The translations under genes were made by a program, and so were the position numbers. Shown piece after piece: positions 1-9,200 of a DNA stretch of 64,000 bases. The stretch covers positions 124,001 to 188,000 of the forward strand of contig CAVSBG010000006.1 of the NCBI GenBank assembly GCA_963726125.1, written 5' to 3'. The notes under the pieces were generated by a model that saw only the letters and a program-made list of their open reading frames with translations, had not been told where the DNA came from and did not search any database. This DNA is from JAMXLO01 sp963726125. GTDB taxonomy: Bacteria; Pseudomonadota; Alphaproteobacteria; Acetobacterales; Acetobacteraceae. The number at the start of each line of letters is the position of its first letter. The first letter of the stretch is position 1.

Positions 1-989
1 TGAACGGCCTTGGCCGGCCGCTGCTGGAGGTGAAGGGGCTGCGCATGCACTTCCCGATCACCGAGGGGATCGTCAAGCGCAAGCTGGTGGGCGAGGTCAA
101 GGCGATCGACGGCATCGACTTTTCGGTGGCTCGCGGCGAGACGCTTGGCCTGGTGGGAGAAAGCGGCTGCGGCAAGACCACGACCGGCCGCTGCATCCTG
201 CGGCTGGAGCGTCCGACCTCCGGCGAGATCCTGTACGACGGCGTTGACGTTGCGCGGATGGAACGCAAAGAGCTGCTGGCGTTGCGGCGACGCATTCAGG
301 TTATTTTTCAGGACCCCTACAGCTCGCTCAATCCGCGCATGAAGGTGGGCGATATCATCGGTGAACCGATCAAGGTGCATGGTATCGAGCCGGATGCTGC
401 GAAACGTTCTGCGCGGGTGCGCGAATTACTGTCGATCTGTGGGTTGAACCCTCGCTTCGTCGATCGTTACCCACACGAGATGTCAGGCGGACAGCGGCAG
501 CGTGTCGGCATCGCGCGCGCGCTTGCGCTGAACCCGGAGTTCATCGTCTGCGATGAAGCGGTCTCGGCGCTGGACGTGTCGATCCAGGCGCAGGTGGTGA
601 ACCTGCTGGAGGACCTGCGCGAAGAACTCGGGCTGACGTATCTGTTCATTGCGCACGACCTGTCGGTGGTGCGGCATCTCTGCCAGCGCGTCGCGGTGAT
701 GTATCTCGGCCGCATCGTCGAGATGGCGGACAGCGACGAATTGTTCAACAACCCGCTGCATCCTTACACGCAGGCGCTGCTCGCCGCTGTCCCGGTGCCG
801 GATCCGACGGTGGAGGCGCATCGCACGTTCCGGCCGGTGCAGGGCGAGGTGCCGAGCCCGATCAATCCGCCATCCGGCTGCGTGTTCCATCCGCGCTGTC
901 CGATGGCGGTGGAGGATTGCAAACGCGCACGTCCGGAACTGCGCGAGTTGCGGCCGGGACATTTCGTCGCGTGCAGTGAGGTGCATTGA
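1..989 (+). CDS. Dipeptide/oligopeptide ABC transporter ATP-binding protein (DppF/OppF type), 5' end cut by one base
   Basis: ATPase that powers import of peptides through the two permeases that follow. Visible motifs are Walker A GESGCGKTT (about residue 53), signature MSGGQRQRVGIARA, Walker B FIVCDEAVSALD, the switch histidine in FIAHDLSVV, and a C-terminal oligopeptide-transporter tail with CVFHPRCPMA. The frame is open to the left edge and reads N-G-L-G-R-P-L-L-E-V from base 3. If the base before the window is A, ATG would overlap a TGA at bases 1-3, so an upstream ATPase gene (DppD type) probably ends there. That start is inference. The substrate cannot be told from sequence. Confidence 0.93.
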   Translation, partial: NGLGRPLLEVKGLRMHFPITEGIVKRKLVGEVKAIDGIDFSVARGETLGLVGESGCGKTTTGRCILRLERPTSGEILYDGVDVARMERKELLALRRRIQVIFQDPYSSLNPRMKVGDIIGEPIKVHGIEPDAAKRSARVRELLSICGLNPRFVDRYPHEMSGGQRQRVGIARALALNPEFIVCDEAVSALDVSIQAQVVNLLEDLREELGLTYLFIAHDLSVVRHLCQRVAVMYLGRIVEMADSDELFNNPLHPYTQALLAAVPVPDPTVEAHRTFRPVQGEVPSPINPPSGCVFHPRCPMAVEDCKRARPELRELRPGHFVACSEVH

Positions 990-1960
990 TGTACCGATAC
1001 ATTGCGAAGCGCATTCTGCTGGTGATCCCGACGTTGATCGGCGCGGCGGTACTGGTGTTTGTGCTGATGCGATTGATCCCCGGCGATATCTGCATGGTGC
1101 GCCTGGGTTCCGGCGGTGGCAGCTTCGATCCGCACTCGCTGGCGCTATGCCATGAACAGGCCGGGCTGGATCGGCCAGTGATCGTGCAGTTCCTCAGCTT
1201 CATTTGGGGCTGCTTCCGGTTTGACTTCGGCACCTCGATGTGGTCGGGCAGGCCGGTTTCGCTGGAGATCCTGACGCGGTTGCCGATATCGCTGGAGATC
1301 GCACTTCTGGCGACGGTGATTGCGATCCTGATTGCGCTGCCGCTCGGCACCATTTCAGCGTTGAAGCAGAACACCTGGATCGACGTGGTGGTACGCACCG
1401 CAGCTATCGGCGGCATCGCCACGCCTTCGTTCTGGCTGGGCATCCTCTCCATCATGTTCGTGCTCGACGTGACCAACGCGGTGCTTGGTTCGCCATGGAT
1501 GCCGCCGATCGATTATGTGCCGATCTGGAAGGATCCGATCCGCAACCTGTCGATGGCGTTCCTGCCGGCGATCACCGTCGGCTATCGATATGCCGCGGTC
1601 AGCATGCGCATGACGCGTTCCGCGATGCTGGAAGTACTGCGCGAGGACTACATCCGCACGGCCCGGGCGAAGGGGCTGCTGGAGAAGCTGATCATCTATC
1701 GGCATGCGCTGAAGAACGCGCTGCTGCCGGTGGTCACGGTGATCGGCATCGAGTTCGCGTTCCTTATCGGCGGCCTGGTGGTGACCGAGCAGGTGTTCAA
1801 CCTGAACGGCATCGGGCGGCTGTTCGTGCAGGCGGTGCAGAACCAGGACTACACGCTGACCCAGGCGCTGGTGATGCTCACCGTGGCCGTCTTCGTATTC
1901 ACCAACCTGATCGTCGATGTGCTGTACGCGTGGCTGGATCCACGCATCCGGTACGCCTGA
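989..1960 (+). CDS. Dipeptide/oligopeptide ABC transporter permease (DppB type)
   Basis: Inner-membrane permease of about 323 residues. It starts with a hydrophobic helix (IAKRILLVIPTLIGAAVLVF) and has several more membrane segments. The cytoplasmic ATPase-contact loop reads DYIRTARAKGLLEKL, the usual EAA-type loop of this family. ATG at 989 overlaps the TGA of the preceding ATPase gene by one base, so the two are translationally coupled. It pairs with the following DppC-type permease, which is frameshifted here. Family assignment is firm, substrate is unknown. Confidence 0.93.
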   Translation: MYRYIAKRILLVIPTLIGAAVLVFVLMRLIPGDICMVRLGSGGGSFDPHSLALCHEQAGLDRPVIVQFLSFIWGCFRFDFGTSMWSGRPVSLEILTRLPISLEIALLATVIAILIALPLGTISALKQNTWIDVVVRTAAIGGIATPSFWLGILSIMFVLDVTNAVLGSPWMPPIDYVPIWKDPIRNLSMAFLPAITVGYRYAAVSMRMTRSAMLEVLREDYIRTARAKGLLEKLIIYRHALKNALLPVVTVIGIEFAFLIGGLVVTEQVFNLNGIGRLFVQAVQNQDYTLTQALVMLTVAVFVFTNLIVDVLYAWLDPRIRYA

Positions 1961-1974
1961 GCGGAGGCCGCGTC

Positions 1975-2873
1975 ATGTCCACCAGCACGCTACCGATCGC
2001 AGCGGACGACATCATCGAGACCAGACGGTCTGCCTGGCAGGCGACGCTGCACTTCTGCCGGCGCGAACCGCTCGGTGCATTCGGCATGCTGATCGTTATC
2101 ATCATGGTCGTCACTGGCGTTTCGGCCGAGTTCATCGCGCCGTACAGTCCCACGGCCAATGACTTCGCCTCGATGACTGAACCGCCTAGCTGGGAGCATT
2201 GGCTCGGGTACCTGATCAATTCGGCCGCGATCTGTTGTCGCGGATTATCTATGGGGCGCGCACTGCGCTGATCGTTGGGTTGAGTTCGGCGCTGGTCGGT
2301 GGGCTGGCGGGGTTGGTACTGGGGGTTGCGAGCGCGTATTTCGGCGGTCCGATCGACCTGGCGTTCCAGCGGCTGTTCGACGTCGTCATGGCATTCCCGC
2401 TGATCATCATGGCGCTGGCGATGGTCGCTATATTTGGCTCGGGCGTTCATAACGTGATCATCGCAATCACCATACCGCTGATCCCGCGCTGCGCACGGGT
2501 GGTGCGATCGAGTGCGCTGTCGATCCGCGAGATCCCGTATGTCGATGCCGCTCGGGCTTGCGGCTACAGTCACGCACGCATCATCCTGCGGCATATGGTG
2601 CCGAACGTGATGGCGCCGTTCCTGATCATGCTGACGGCGTTCGTGGGGCAGGCGATCCTGGCGGAGGCATCGCTGTCGTATCTGGGGCTTGGCGTGCAGG
2701 AGCCGACGCCGGCATGGGGGCTGATGCTGCAGGGCGGGGCAGAGGAATACGCTTCGACTGCGCCTTGGATCGCGATCTTTCCGGGGTTGGCGATCGCGCT
2801 GACGGTGTTTGGGGTCAGCCTGTTCGGGGATGCGCTGCGCGACGTGCTGGATCCGAAGCTGCGGGAGCGGTGA
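1975..2873 (+). pseudogene. Dipeptide/oligopeptide ABC transporter permease (DppC type), frameshifted
   Basis: The first part (ATG at 1975) encodes a normal DppC N-terminus with a membrane helix and runs to PPSWEHWLG, then leaves frame near 2206-2215 and stops at 2271. The family continues with T-D-Q-F-G-R-D-L-L, and this appears in a second frame as DQFGRDLLSRIIYGARTAL, open to 2873 with the EAA loop YVDAARACGYSHARIILRH. A net gain of two bases (or loss of one) around GGGTACCTGATC explains the break. The rest shows no other damage, so this is either a recent mutation or an assembly error. As written the transporter lacks one permease. Confidence 0.88.
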
Positions 2874-2909
2874 GGGGGCGAGGCGGGCGGGGTCGCGGAG
2901 CTGGCGCGG

Positions 2910-2972
2910 CCCCCTCCCCCTTTCCGCGCAGCCCCCTCCCCCCTTCCTCCTCCCGCAAGGGGCGGGGGAGGA
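2910..2972. repeat. GC-rich palindromic repeat, family A
   Basis: C-rich tract followed by CTCCCGCAAGGGGCGGGGGAG, one member of a family seen at nine places in the window. It lies between the convergent dppC and MaoC-like genes, where a hairpin could act as a two-way terminator. That role is inference. Confidence 0.75.
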
Positions 2973-2990
2973 TTTCTGGATTCGGCTCGT

Positions 2991-3452
2991 TCACCCCTCG
3001 CGGCACTTGATCATGCGTAGGGGCGTGTAGGTCAGCGCTACCGTGGCGTCCTGCTTCACGACCTGGTTGCGGGTGCGGACCAGGCCGCGGCCTGGGCGGT
3101 TGCGGGAGAGGCGCGCCTCGATCACCTCGCATTCGACGTGGATGGTGTCGCCGGCGAATACCGGGCGCTCCACGTTGAAGTCCATGTGCAGGAAGGCGAA
3201 GCCGGTGTGCTGCATGGTCGATTGCACGAGCAAACCTTCGGCGAAACAGTAGCTCAAGGCCGCGGGGGCGAGGCGCTGCTTGATGTCGGATTCTTCGCGC
3301 AGGAATTCGGTGTTGGTGAACAGCACTTCCACCATGCCGGTGCAGTTGACGAAGTTGGTGATGTCAGCCTCGGTGACGGTGCGGCCGATGGTGCGGAACT
3401 GGCGGCCGAGCGGCAGATCCTCGAAATAGAAGCCCAGACCAACGGTTTCCAT
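2991..3452 (-). CDS. MaoC-like hot-dog protein lacking the usual hydratase dyad
   Basis: About 153 residues with a MaoC-type hot-dog pattern (YFEDLPLGRQF...TVTEADITNFVN). The ATG at 3452 is chosen because GAGGAG lies just upstream. Where hydratase-2 proteins have D-x-N-P-x-H, this one reads TGMVEVLFTN, so the catalytic Asp and His appear to be Met and Phe. It may bind acyl-CoA or act as a partner subunit rather than hydrate enoyl-CoA. It lies 10 bases after the crotonase gene, clearly in one operon. The fold call is good; the function is open. Confidence 0.8.
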   Translation of the reverse strand: METVGLGFYFEDLPLGRQFRTIGRTVTEADITNFVNCTGMVEVLFTNTEFLREESDIKQRLAPAALSYCFAEGLLVQSTMQHTGFAFLHMDFNVERPVFAGDTIHVECEVIEARLSRNRPGRGLVRTRNQVVKQDATVALTYTPLRMIKCREG

Positions 3453-3462
3453 TGCGGTCTCC

Positions 3463-4311
3463 TCAGTCGCCCTGAAACACTGGGCGCTGTTTTGCGACGA
3501 AGGCTTGATAGGCACGCGCGAAATCCCTGGTCTGCATGCAGATCGCCTGCGCCTGCGCTTCTGCCTCGATCGCTTCGTCGACCGACATGTTCCATTCCTG
3601 GTGGATACAGCGTTTGGTCATGGCGTGCGCGAATGTTGGCCCTTCCGCCAGAGATGCGGCCATCGTGGTGGCCTCGTGCAACAACGCGTCCGGTTGGCAG
3701 AGGCGATTGAAGAAGCCCCAGCGTTCGGCTTCGACACCGTCGATGGAACGGCCGGTGTAGAGCAGTTCCGCGGCCCGCCCGGCGCCGATGATGCGCGGCA
3801 AGAGGTTGCACGCGCCCATGTCGGCGCCGGCCAGTCCGACGCGCACGAACAGGAATGCGACCTTGCTTGCGGCGGTGCCGAGACGCAGGTCCGAGGCCAT
3901 CGCTACGATCGCGCCGGCGCCGGCGCAAATACCATCAACGGCCGAAATGATGATCTGCGGACAGGCGCGCATTGCCTTCACGAGATCGCCCGTCATGTGG
4001 GTGAAATCGAGCAGGCCCTGCATATCGCCGGACTGCTGCATCTGCACCAACGGCCCGATGATTTCATGCACGTCGCCGCCGGAGCAGAAGTTGCCGCCGG
4101 CGCCGGTGATGACGACGCACTTCACTGTCTGGGCGAACGGGAGCGCGCGAAAGGTGTCGCGCAATTCCGCATAGGATTCGAACGTCAGCGGGTTTTTCCG
4201 TTGGGGGCGATCGAGCGTGATTGTCGCGACCTTGTTGGTCAGCGACCAGCGAAAATGTTTCGGTTGGTAATTGGCATAGTCGAGCCGAGCCTGGTCAGGC
4301 GGCAAGGCCAT
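3463..4311 (-). CDS. Crotonase (enoyl-CoA hydratase/isomerase family) with atypical active site
   Basis: 282 residues from ATG 4311 (GAGGAG upstream). The oxyanion-hole segments are GAGGNFCSGGDVHEI and ICAGAGAIVAMASDL. Canonical hydratases carry two glutamates, in GGGCELAM and in the PE of the next helix. Here these read GAGAIVAM and FVRVG, so both are absent, while GLAGADMGA offers an aspartate. This pattern suits isomerases or C-C hydrolases of the superfamily better than a hydratase. It is co-transcribed with the MaoC-like gene, suggesting a two-protein acyl-CoA step in degradation of a carboxylic acid. The reaction itself cannot be named. Confidence 0.85.
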   Translation of the reverse strand: MALPPDQARLDYANYQPKHFRWSLTNKVATITLDRPQRKNPLTFESYAELRDTFRALPFAQTVKCVVITGAGGNFCSGGDVHEIIGPLVQMQQSGDMQGLLDFTHMTGDLVKAMRACPQIIISAVDGICAGAGAIVAMASDLRLGTAASKVAFLFVRVGLAGADMGACNLLPRIIGAGRAAELLYTGRSIDGVEAERWGFFNRLCQPDALLHEATTMAASLAEGPTFAHAMTKRCIHQEWNMSVDEAIEAEAQAQAICMQTRDFARAYQAFVAKQRPVFQGD

Positions 4312-4348
4312 GGCATGCGCTCCTCGAGGGCCTGGTGCGACGACGCGC

Positions 4349-5038
4349 TCAGCGTCGGGCCAGCCTCGGCGTTGCGTCAAGCCTCTGCGTCGAGAAAGCC
4401 CCGTACACAAGGCTGGGCGACTTGAAGTCGTCGTAGGCCGTGTGGGCCGGCGCGAACAGGCCGTAGGCGACTCTGGCCAGGTTGGGGTTCTGCCAGCGTG
4501 AGGCGACACGACGCTGGTAGTCGGCGCCAATGGCCGGAGTTTCCGAATGATACGCGGCGGTCGCCTGCACCCAGCTCTGGCTGACGCCGTACAGCGAATT
4601 GAGGAATCGCGCCGCGTACAAGGCGTTCGCCGGCGGATCGAAGGCTTCATCCAGCGAGGCGAAGGCGGTGGGATGGTACATCAGGTTGACCTGCATGCAA
4701 CCGACGTCGATGGACCGCACGCCGCTGGCCTGCAAGTTACGCACGGCGGCAATCGCATCCTGCTTGGTGGCGAAGAACTGGCCTCGCCCCTCGGCATTGA
4801 TGGTCCACGGCCAGGGCCGGATGACGCCCTTGTCGTCCAGGCGTCCGCTCTCAACTTCAGCGATGGCCCCCAACAGCCTGGCGGGCAGCCGTATCGTGCG
4901 TTCCGCGTTGAAGATTGCGGTATCGCAATAGGCTGACGGATCGATTGGCGGTGTCAGTGTTGTCGGTTTTGGTTGAGAAGCGTGTGCGAGAGTCGCATTG
5001 CCCAACAGGGCCAGCAGGATTGGGATCAAGCGGCGCAT
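4349..5038 (-). CDS. Exported lytic transglycosylase (SLT domain)
   Basis: 229 residues. Residues 1-20 form a signal peptide ending in AHA. The SLT-type catalytic segment LLGAIAEVESG puts the general-acid Glu at about residue 63. CMQVNLMYHP and the later AAYHSE are also typical of SLT folds that cut peptidoglycan with formation of anhydro-muramyl ends. It acts in the periplasm. The gene is 37 bases upstream of the crotonase gene on the same strand, but no functional link is evident. Housekeeping wall turnover or assembly of an envelope machine are both possible. Confidence 0.85.
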   Translation of the reverse strand: MRRLIPILLALLGNATLAHASQPKPTTLTPPIDPSAYCDTAIFNAERTIRLPARLLGAIAEVESGRLDDKGVIRPWPWTINAEGRGQFFATKQDAIAAVRNLQASGVRSIDVGCMQVNLMYHPTAFASLDEAFDPPANALYAARFLNSLYGVSQSWVQATAAYHSETPAIGADYQRRVASRWQNPNLARVAYGLFAPAHTAYDDFKSPSLVYGAFSTQRLDATPRLARR

Positions 5039-5092
5039 CCCTGTTCATGCCCAGAAATTTGTCCGATTAGCCAGAAAAATAGTGGGGTATGG

Positions 5093-6082
5093 CTATTTTG
5101 AGTCGGTGAACATGTCCCGCCAGGCTGGTTGTGCGCCTATCACGGGAACAGCCTTCGCTTCATACACGCCACGCGCGATTGCCCGCGCCATTGTCAATGT
5201 TGCCGCGTGACCCAATTCGGTCAGCTCCCGCGCGGCGTCAGCCAGTGGGCGGTACCCGGTCGCCACGGCGAAGATTGTGTCGCCATCCATCGGCGCATGG
5301 GCCGGAAGGACTGCTCGGGCGAGCCCATCATGGGCCATGATCGCCAGCCGCATCGCCTGCGCCTTCGTCAGGATGGCATCGGTTGCGACCAGACCAATCG
5401 TTGTGCTGGTGCCTGGACCTCCCTTCACGCGCATGGTCAGGTCGCAGGCCGCAGGGTAGCCACGGCCGCCAAACTCGCCGTCCTGCTCGTAGGGCGCCGC
5501 CCAGAACCATGGCCCGTTGCCGACCAGCGGTGAACCGACCGCATTCACCACGACGATGGCTGCCACGGTGTGGCCCGCGGATGTAGTTGCGCTTGCCGAA
5601 CCGAGGCCGCCCTTCACCGTGGCGGTAGTTGCGCCCATGCCGCCGCCAACACTCCCGAGCGCGAAGTCCCTGCCGACGGAGCGTGCGGCGGCGTAGCCGA
5701 GATCACGATAGGGCGAAAACAAGCCCCAGTCCTTGTCGCCGCCATTGAGGAGATCGAACACGATCGCTTGCGACACAATCGGCACGAGCACGGTGCCGAC
5801 CTGGAGGCCCCTGCCCTGCTCGCGCAATGCCGCTTGAACCCCGCCGGCGGCATCCAGTCCGAACGCGGAACCACCCGAGAGGACGATCGCATCGACCGCC
5901 GGCACTGTGTTGTGTGGGGCGAGCAGATCCGTATCGCGGCCACCGGGTGCGCCGCCGAGTACACTGACCGACGCCACCGCGGGCTGATCGAACACGATCG
6001 CGGTGACGCCGGAGCCGAGTCTCACGTCATCCGCGTGGCCGACGGAAATGCCCGCCACGTCGGTCAGCAGATTTCGCTTCAT
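5093..6082 (-). CDS. P1 family (DmpA-like) aminopeptidase
   Basis: 329 residues from ATG 6082, chosen because MKRNLLTDVAGISVGHADD is the normal family N-terminus. P1 peptidases are N-terminal nucleophile hydrolases that cleave themselves before a Ser or Thr and then remove N-terminal residues from amides or peptides. The segment GPGTSTTIGLVATDA marks the self-cleavage point, with Thr at about residue 227 as the likely nucleophile. AIVLSGGSAFGLDAAGG and GGGMGATT are other family blocks. No signal peptide is seen, so it is probably cytoplasmic. The physiological substrate is unknown. Confidence 0.9.
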   Translation of the reverse strand: MKRNLLTDVAGISVGHADDVRLGSGVTAIVFDQPAVASVSVLGGAPGGRDTDLLAPHNTVPAVDAIVLSGGSAFGLDAAGGVQAALREQGRGLQVGTVLVPIVSQAIVFDLLNGGDKDWGLFSPYRDLGYAAARSVGRDFALGSVGGGMGATTATVKGGLGSASATTSAGHTVAAIVVVNAVGSPLVGNGPWFWAAPYEQDGEFGGRGYPAACDLTMRVKGGPGTSTTIGLVATDAILTKAQAMRLAIMAHDGLARAVLPAHAPMDGDTIFAVATGYRPLADAARELTELGHAATLTMARAIARGVYEAKAVPVIGAQPAWRDMFTDSK

Positions 6083-6303
6083 GTTCACCGCCGTGTGTTC
6101 ATTGCCGCGTATTGATCGCGGGGCATTGATAGCGTGACGGAGTCGTTGGATCGACAATGATCACTGCACATCAGCTTTTTGCGATGTCTGAAACACTGTT
6201 CCGGCACCACGCGATCAAGCCCGTGTCATTCGTCTTGTTTGGCCACATTTTGCGACGCAGATGCATCACGCTTCGGCACACTTTGAGCACCGGGAGATAC
6301 ACT

Positions 6304-6795
6304 ATGGCGCACGAGTTTCACGAACAGCTTACCGCATTCCTCCCAAAGATGCGCATCTGGGCGCTGGCATTGACACGGAACCGTGCGGCGGCGGATGACC
6401 TTGCGCAGGATGTTGCGACCAAGGCGCTGGTTGCGCAGGACGGTTTTGTGCCGGGCACCAACTTTTCCGCGTGGATTCACCGCATCATGATCAACCATTT
6501 CATCAGTGGTGTGCGCAGCCGTCGTGAATTCACCGACATGGACTCGGTGCCGGAAGTTGCGGTGCAGCCGGCGCACGAGGATCGAGCGGCGCTGCGTGAA
6601 CTGGGCGTGGCACTCGACAAGCTTCCCCGCGATCAGCGCGAGGCGCTGTTCATGATCGTGCTGCAGGAAAAATCGTATGAGTCGGCCGCCGAATTGACCG
6701 GTTGCGCGATTGGGACATTGAAGAGCCGTGTGCATCGCGCTCGCCTGCAGCTGCGCTCGTTTCTCACCGGCGAGGAGGTCAAGCAGGCGGCATGA
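6304..6795 (+). CDS. RNA polymerase sigma factor, EcfG-like ECF group
   Basis: 163 residues from ATG 6304. Region 2 spans residues 10-75 with ADDLAQDVATKAL and PGTNFSAWIHRIMINHF; region 4 lies at 105-155 with LPRDQREALFMIV and the helix-turn-helix segment YESAAELTGCAIGTLKSRVH. This pattern resembles EcfG, which directs the general stress response of alphaproteobacteria and is held by the NepR/PhyR switch. Neither nepR nor phyR is adjacent, so this may be a secondary EcfG paralogue. It converges on egtD, with six bases between the stops. The ECF call is firm; the EcfG subgroup is a good inference. Confidence 0.88.
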   Translation: MAHEFHEQLTAFLPKMRIWALALTRNRAAADDLAQDVATKALVAQDGFVPGTNFSAWIHRIMINHFISGVRSRREFTDMDSVPEVAVQPAHEDRAALRELGVALDKLPRDQREALFMIVLQEKSYESAAELTGCAIGTLKSRVHRARLQLRSFLTGEEVKQAA

Positions 6796-6801
6796 CGCGG
6801 C

Positions 6802-7779
6802 TCACGGGCCTTGTCGTGGCTCCAGCAAGTGCAGTGAGAACATCTGCGCCGGGTCGGTCCATAGTGATGCGGTGTGCCAACCCGACCTTTGGGCCAACGC
6901 GGCAAAACGTTCCGGCGCATATTTGTAGCTGTTCTCGGTGTGGATGGTCTCGTCACGGGCAAAATGCACGACGTGCCCATCCACCCGAACGACCTGCTCA
7001 CGCAGGCTGACCAGGTGCATTTCGATCCTGCTTTCGGCGTCATTCCACACCGCACGGTGGGCGAATGACGCCGGATCGAAATCGGCACCCGCCTCTCTGT
7101 TCAAACGGACCAGCAGGTTGCGATTGAAGGCCGCGGTGACACCCGCGGCATCGTCGTACGCCGGCAGCAGGATTTCCGGATCCTTGCGCAGATCGACGCC
7201 CACCAGGAGAGCGGCACCGGCGCCGAGGGTATCGCGCGCGCGCTGAAGGAATCGCTGAGCCTGCGCGGGATCCAGATTGCCGATGGTGGAACCAGGGAAG
7301 AATCCCAGCCGCGTGAGCGAGGGGAAATCCGCGGGCAGCACCATGGCGGCGGTGAAATCGGCGGCCAGTGGATACACTTGCAGATACGGACGCTGCATGT
7401 GCAGGCGCAGGCTCATGCGTTGCAGCGCCGGCGCAGCGACGTCGATCGGCACATAGGCGCGGATCACCGGCTCGCCGGTCTTGCCTGTGACGTTCAGCAG
7501 GTATTCGGCCTTGGCCTCATCGCTGGCGCCGTACTCGACCAACACGATTGGTGCCATGAGGGACTTCAGGACCTGCGGCGCCACGTCGGCGAGCAAGGCG
7601 TGTTCTGTCCGGGTCAGGTAATACTCCGGCAGGTCGGTGATCTGCGCGAACAGCCGGCAACCGGCTTCGTCGTAGAACAGCGCGGGCGGCAGCGTCTTGG
7701 GTTCTCCCAGCAGGCCGGCGAGCGCGACGGCGGCGACGCTGCTGGTCGCCGCCGGAATCAAGGCGGAGTCATCAGGCAT
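6802..7779 (-). CDS. egtD: L-histidine N-alpha-methyltransferase, ergothioneine pathway
   Basis: 325 residues. EgtD trimethylates histidine with three SAM to give hercynine, the first step of ergothioneine synthesis. Family features are the N-terminal LPPALFYDEAGCRLFAQIT and LPEYYLTRTEHALL, the SAM-binding strand VLVEYGASDEAKAEYLL (about residue 82) and GFFPGSTIGNL. Length matches the family. It follows egtB by 18 bases on the same strand, the standard bacterial pair. The product is cytoplasmic. No egtC, egtA or egtE is visible, as expected for a two-gene pathway of the proteobacterial type. Confidence 0.95.
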   Translation of the reverse strand: MPDDSALIPAATSSVAAVALAGLLGEPKTLPPALFYDEAGCRLFAQITDLPEYYLTRTEHALLADVAPQVLKSLMAPIVLVEYGASDEAKAEYLLNVTGKTGEPVIRAYVPIDVAAPALQRMSLRLHMQRPYLQVYPLAADFTAAMVLPADFPSLTRLGFFPGSTIGNLDPAQAQRFLQRARDTLGAGAALLVGVDLRKDPEILLPAYDDAAGVTAAFNRNLLVRLNREAGADFDPASFAHRAVWNDAESRIEMHLVSLREQVVRVDGHVVHFARDETIHTENSYKYAPERFAALAQRSGWHTASLWTDPAQMFSLHLLEPRQGP

Positions 7780-7797
7780 GGAACGCTCTTCCCTATT

Positions 7798-9001
7798 TCA
7801 GGCGTCGGCTGCCAGGCGGACGCCGCTGAACTGCCAGCGTTTGTCCGGATGGAAGAAGTTACGATAGCTGCGTCGCGAGTGACCCGCCGAGGTGGCCAAC
7901 GAGGCCCCGCGCAGCACCATCTGGTTGATCATGAACTTCCCGTTGTATTCGCCGACGGCGCCGGCGACCGGGCGATAACCTGGGTATGGACTGTAGGCGC
8001 TGCCCGTCCATTGCCAGACGTGGCCGATCAATTCCGCGATATCGGGCGATGCGGCGGCGGCTTCCCACTCTGCCTCGGACGGCAGGCGCGCGCCGGCCCA
8101 ACGGGTATAGGCATCGGCCTCATACCAACTGATGTGACGAACCGGCGCATCCGGGTCGAGCGGCACAAGACCGCGCAAGCCCATCTGCCACCATTCACCA
8201 TCTGTCTCGCGCCAATACAGCGGCGCGTTCCAACCGGCGGCCTGCGCGCAGGCCCATCCGTCCGACATCCACAAGGTCGCGGTGCGGTAGCCGCCGTCGG
8301 CGATGAACGCCAGCCACTCGCTGTTGCGCACCAGGCGCGACGCGAGGCGGTACGGTTGCAAATAGACCGAGTGGAGCGGGGTTTCGTTGTCGAAGCAGAA
8401 GCCGTCGCCGCGATGCCCGACGTGCACCATGCCGCCGTCGCAGGCGACGAGGCGGGTGGCACCGACGGCGGCCTCGGGTTCGCGCCAATCGGGCAGCACC
8501 GCGGGTGCCAGAGGGCTTTGAGCGAACGCGTGCAGCATGTCGGTCAGCAGCAACTCCTGGTGCTGCTGCTCGTGCTGCAAGCCGAGCTCCACCAAGCCTG
8601 ACGCGGCGTCCGGGATGTTGTCCAGCAGACGCAGCATCGCGGCATCGACATGCGCGCGATAGTCGGTGACCTGGGCGACGGAGGGCCGTGTCAGCAGACC
8701 ACGGGCCGGGCGCGGATGGCGTGGACCGACAGCCTCATAGTACCGAGTTGAACAGGTAGCGGAAGTTGTCGTCGAACACCTGGTAGCCAGGCAGGAACGA
8801 CGTCAGGATGAACTGCTCGAAGAACCACGTGATGTGGGCGCGGTGCCATTTCGCCGGGCTGGCGTCGGGCATGGACTGGACACACTGGTCCTCGTCGCTG
8901 AGTGCGGCGGCCAGACGTTCGGTCAACCGGCGGACTGCGAGGTAACGTTCGGAGAGTGTCGGGTCGGGCACAACGGGCACGGGCATCGGCATATCGTTCA
9001 T
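7798..9001 (-). pseudogene. egtB: Ergothioneine sulfoxide synthase, frameshifted by one extra base
   Basis: EgtB is an iron enzyme joining hercynine and a thiol donor with oxygen. From ATG 9001 (GGGAGA upstream) the DinB-like domain reads normally to RYLFNS, then V-L-stop at 8735. In the next frame the sequence resumes as YYEAVGPRHPRPARGLL, exactly the family continuation, followed by the iron-binding HEQQHQE and the formylglycine-generating-enzyme-like domain ending VRLAADA. Dropping one G of the pair at about 8743-8744 restores a 400-residue protein. With an otherwise clean sequence this is a very recent mutation or a sequencing error. The partner egtD is intact. Confidence 0.9.
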
Positions 9002-9136
9002 GGGGGTCTCCCGCCTGCGGCGGTTGGGGCGTTCTCCCGATTGCGGCGGTTGGCGCCGCTCCATCGTGTCGGTTTCCGCTGTGACGTGACTATGGCAGCC
9101 TTCATGCCGTGCTGGAAGTCAGGGGCCGGACAAGAA

Positions 9137-9161
9137 GATGGGCGGCTCATCACCGCCCATC
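9137..9161. terminator. Stem-loop between egtB and the PRC-barrel gene
   Basis: Perfect nine-base stem GATGGGCGG/CCGCCCATC with a seven-base loop. Read on the minus strand it is followed by TTCTTG, so it could end transcription of the PRC-barrel gene. The remainder of 9002-9200 carries an imperfect direct repeat of CCAACCGCCGCA just upstream of egtB and nothing else recognisable. Confidence 0.55.
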
Positions 9162-9200
9162 TCCGCGCTACCCTACCCCGGTGTGGCCTACGGGATCAGG

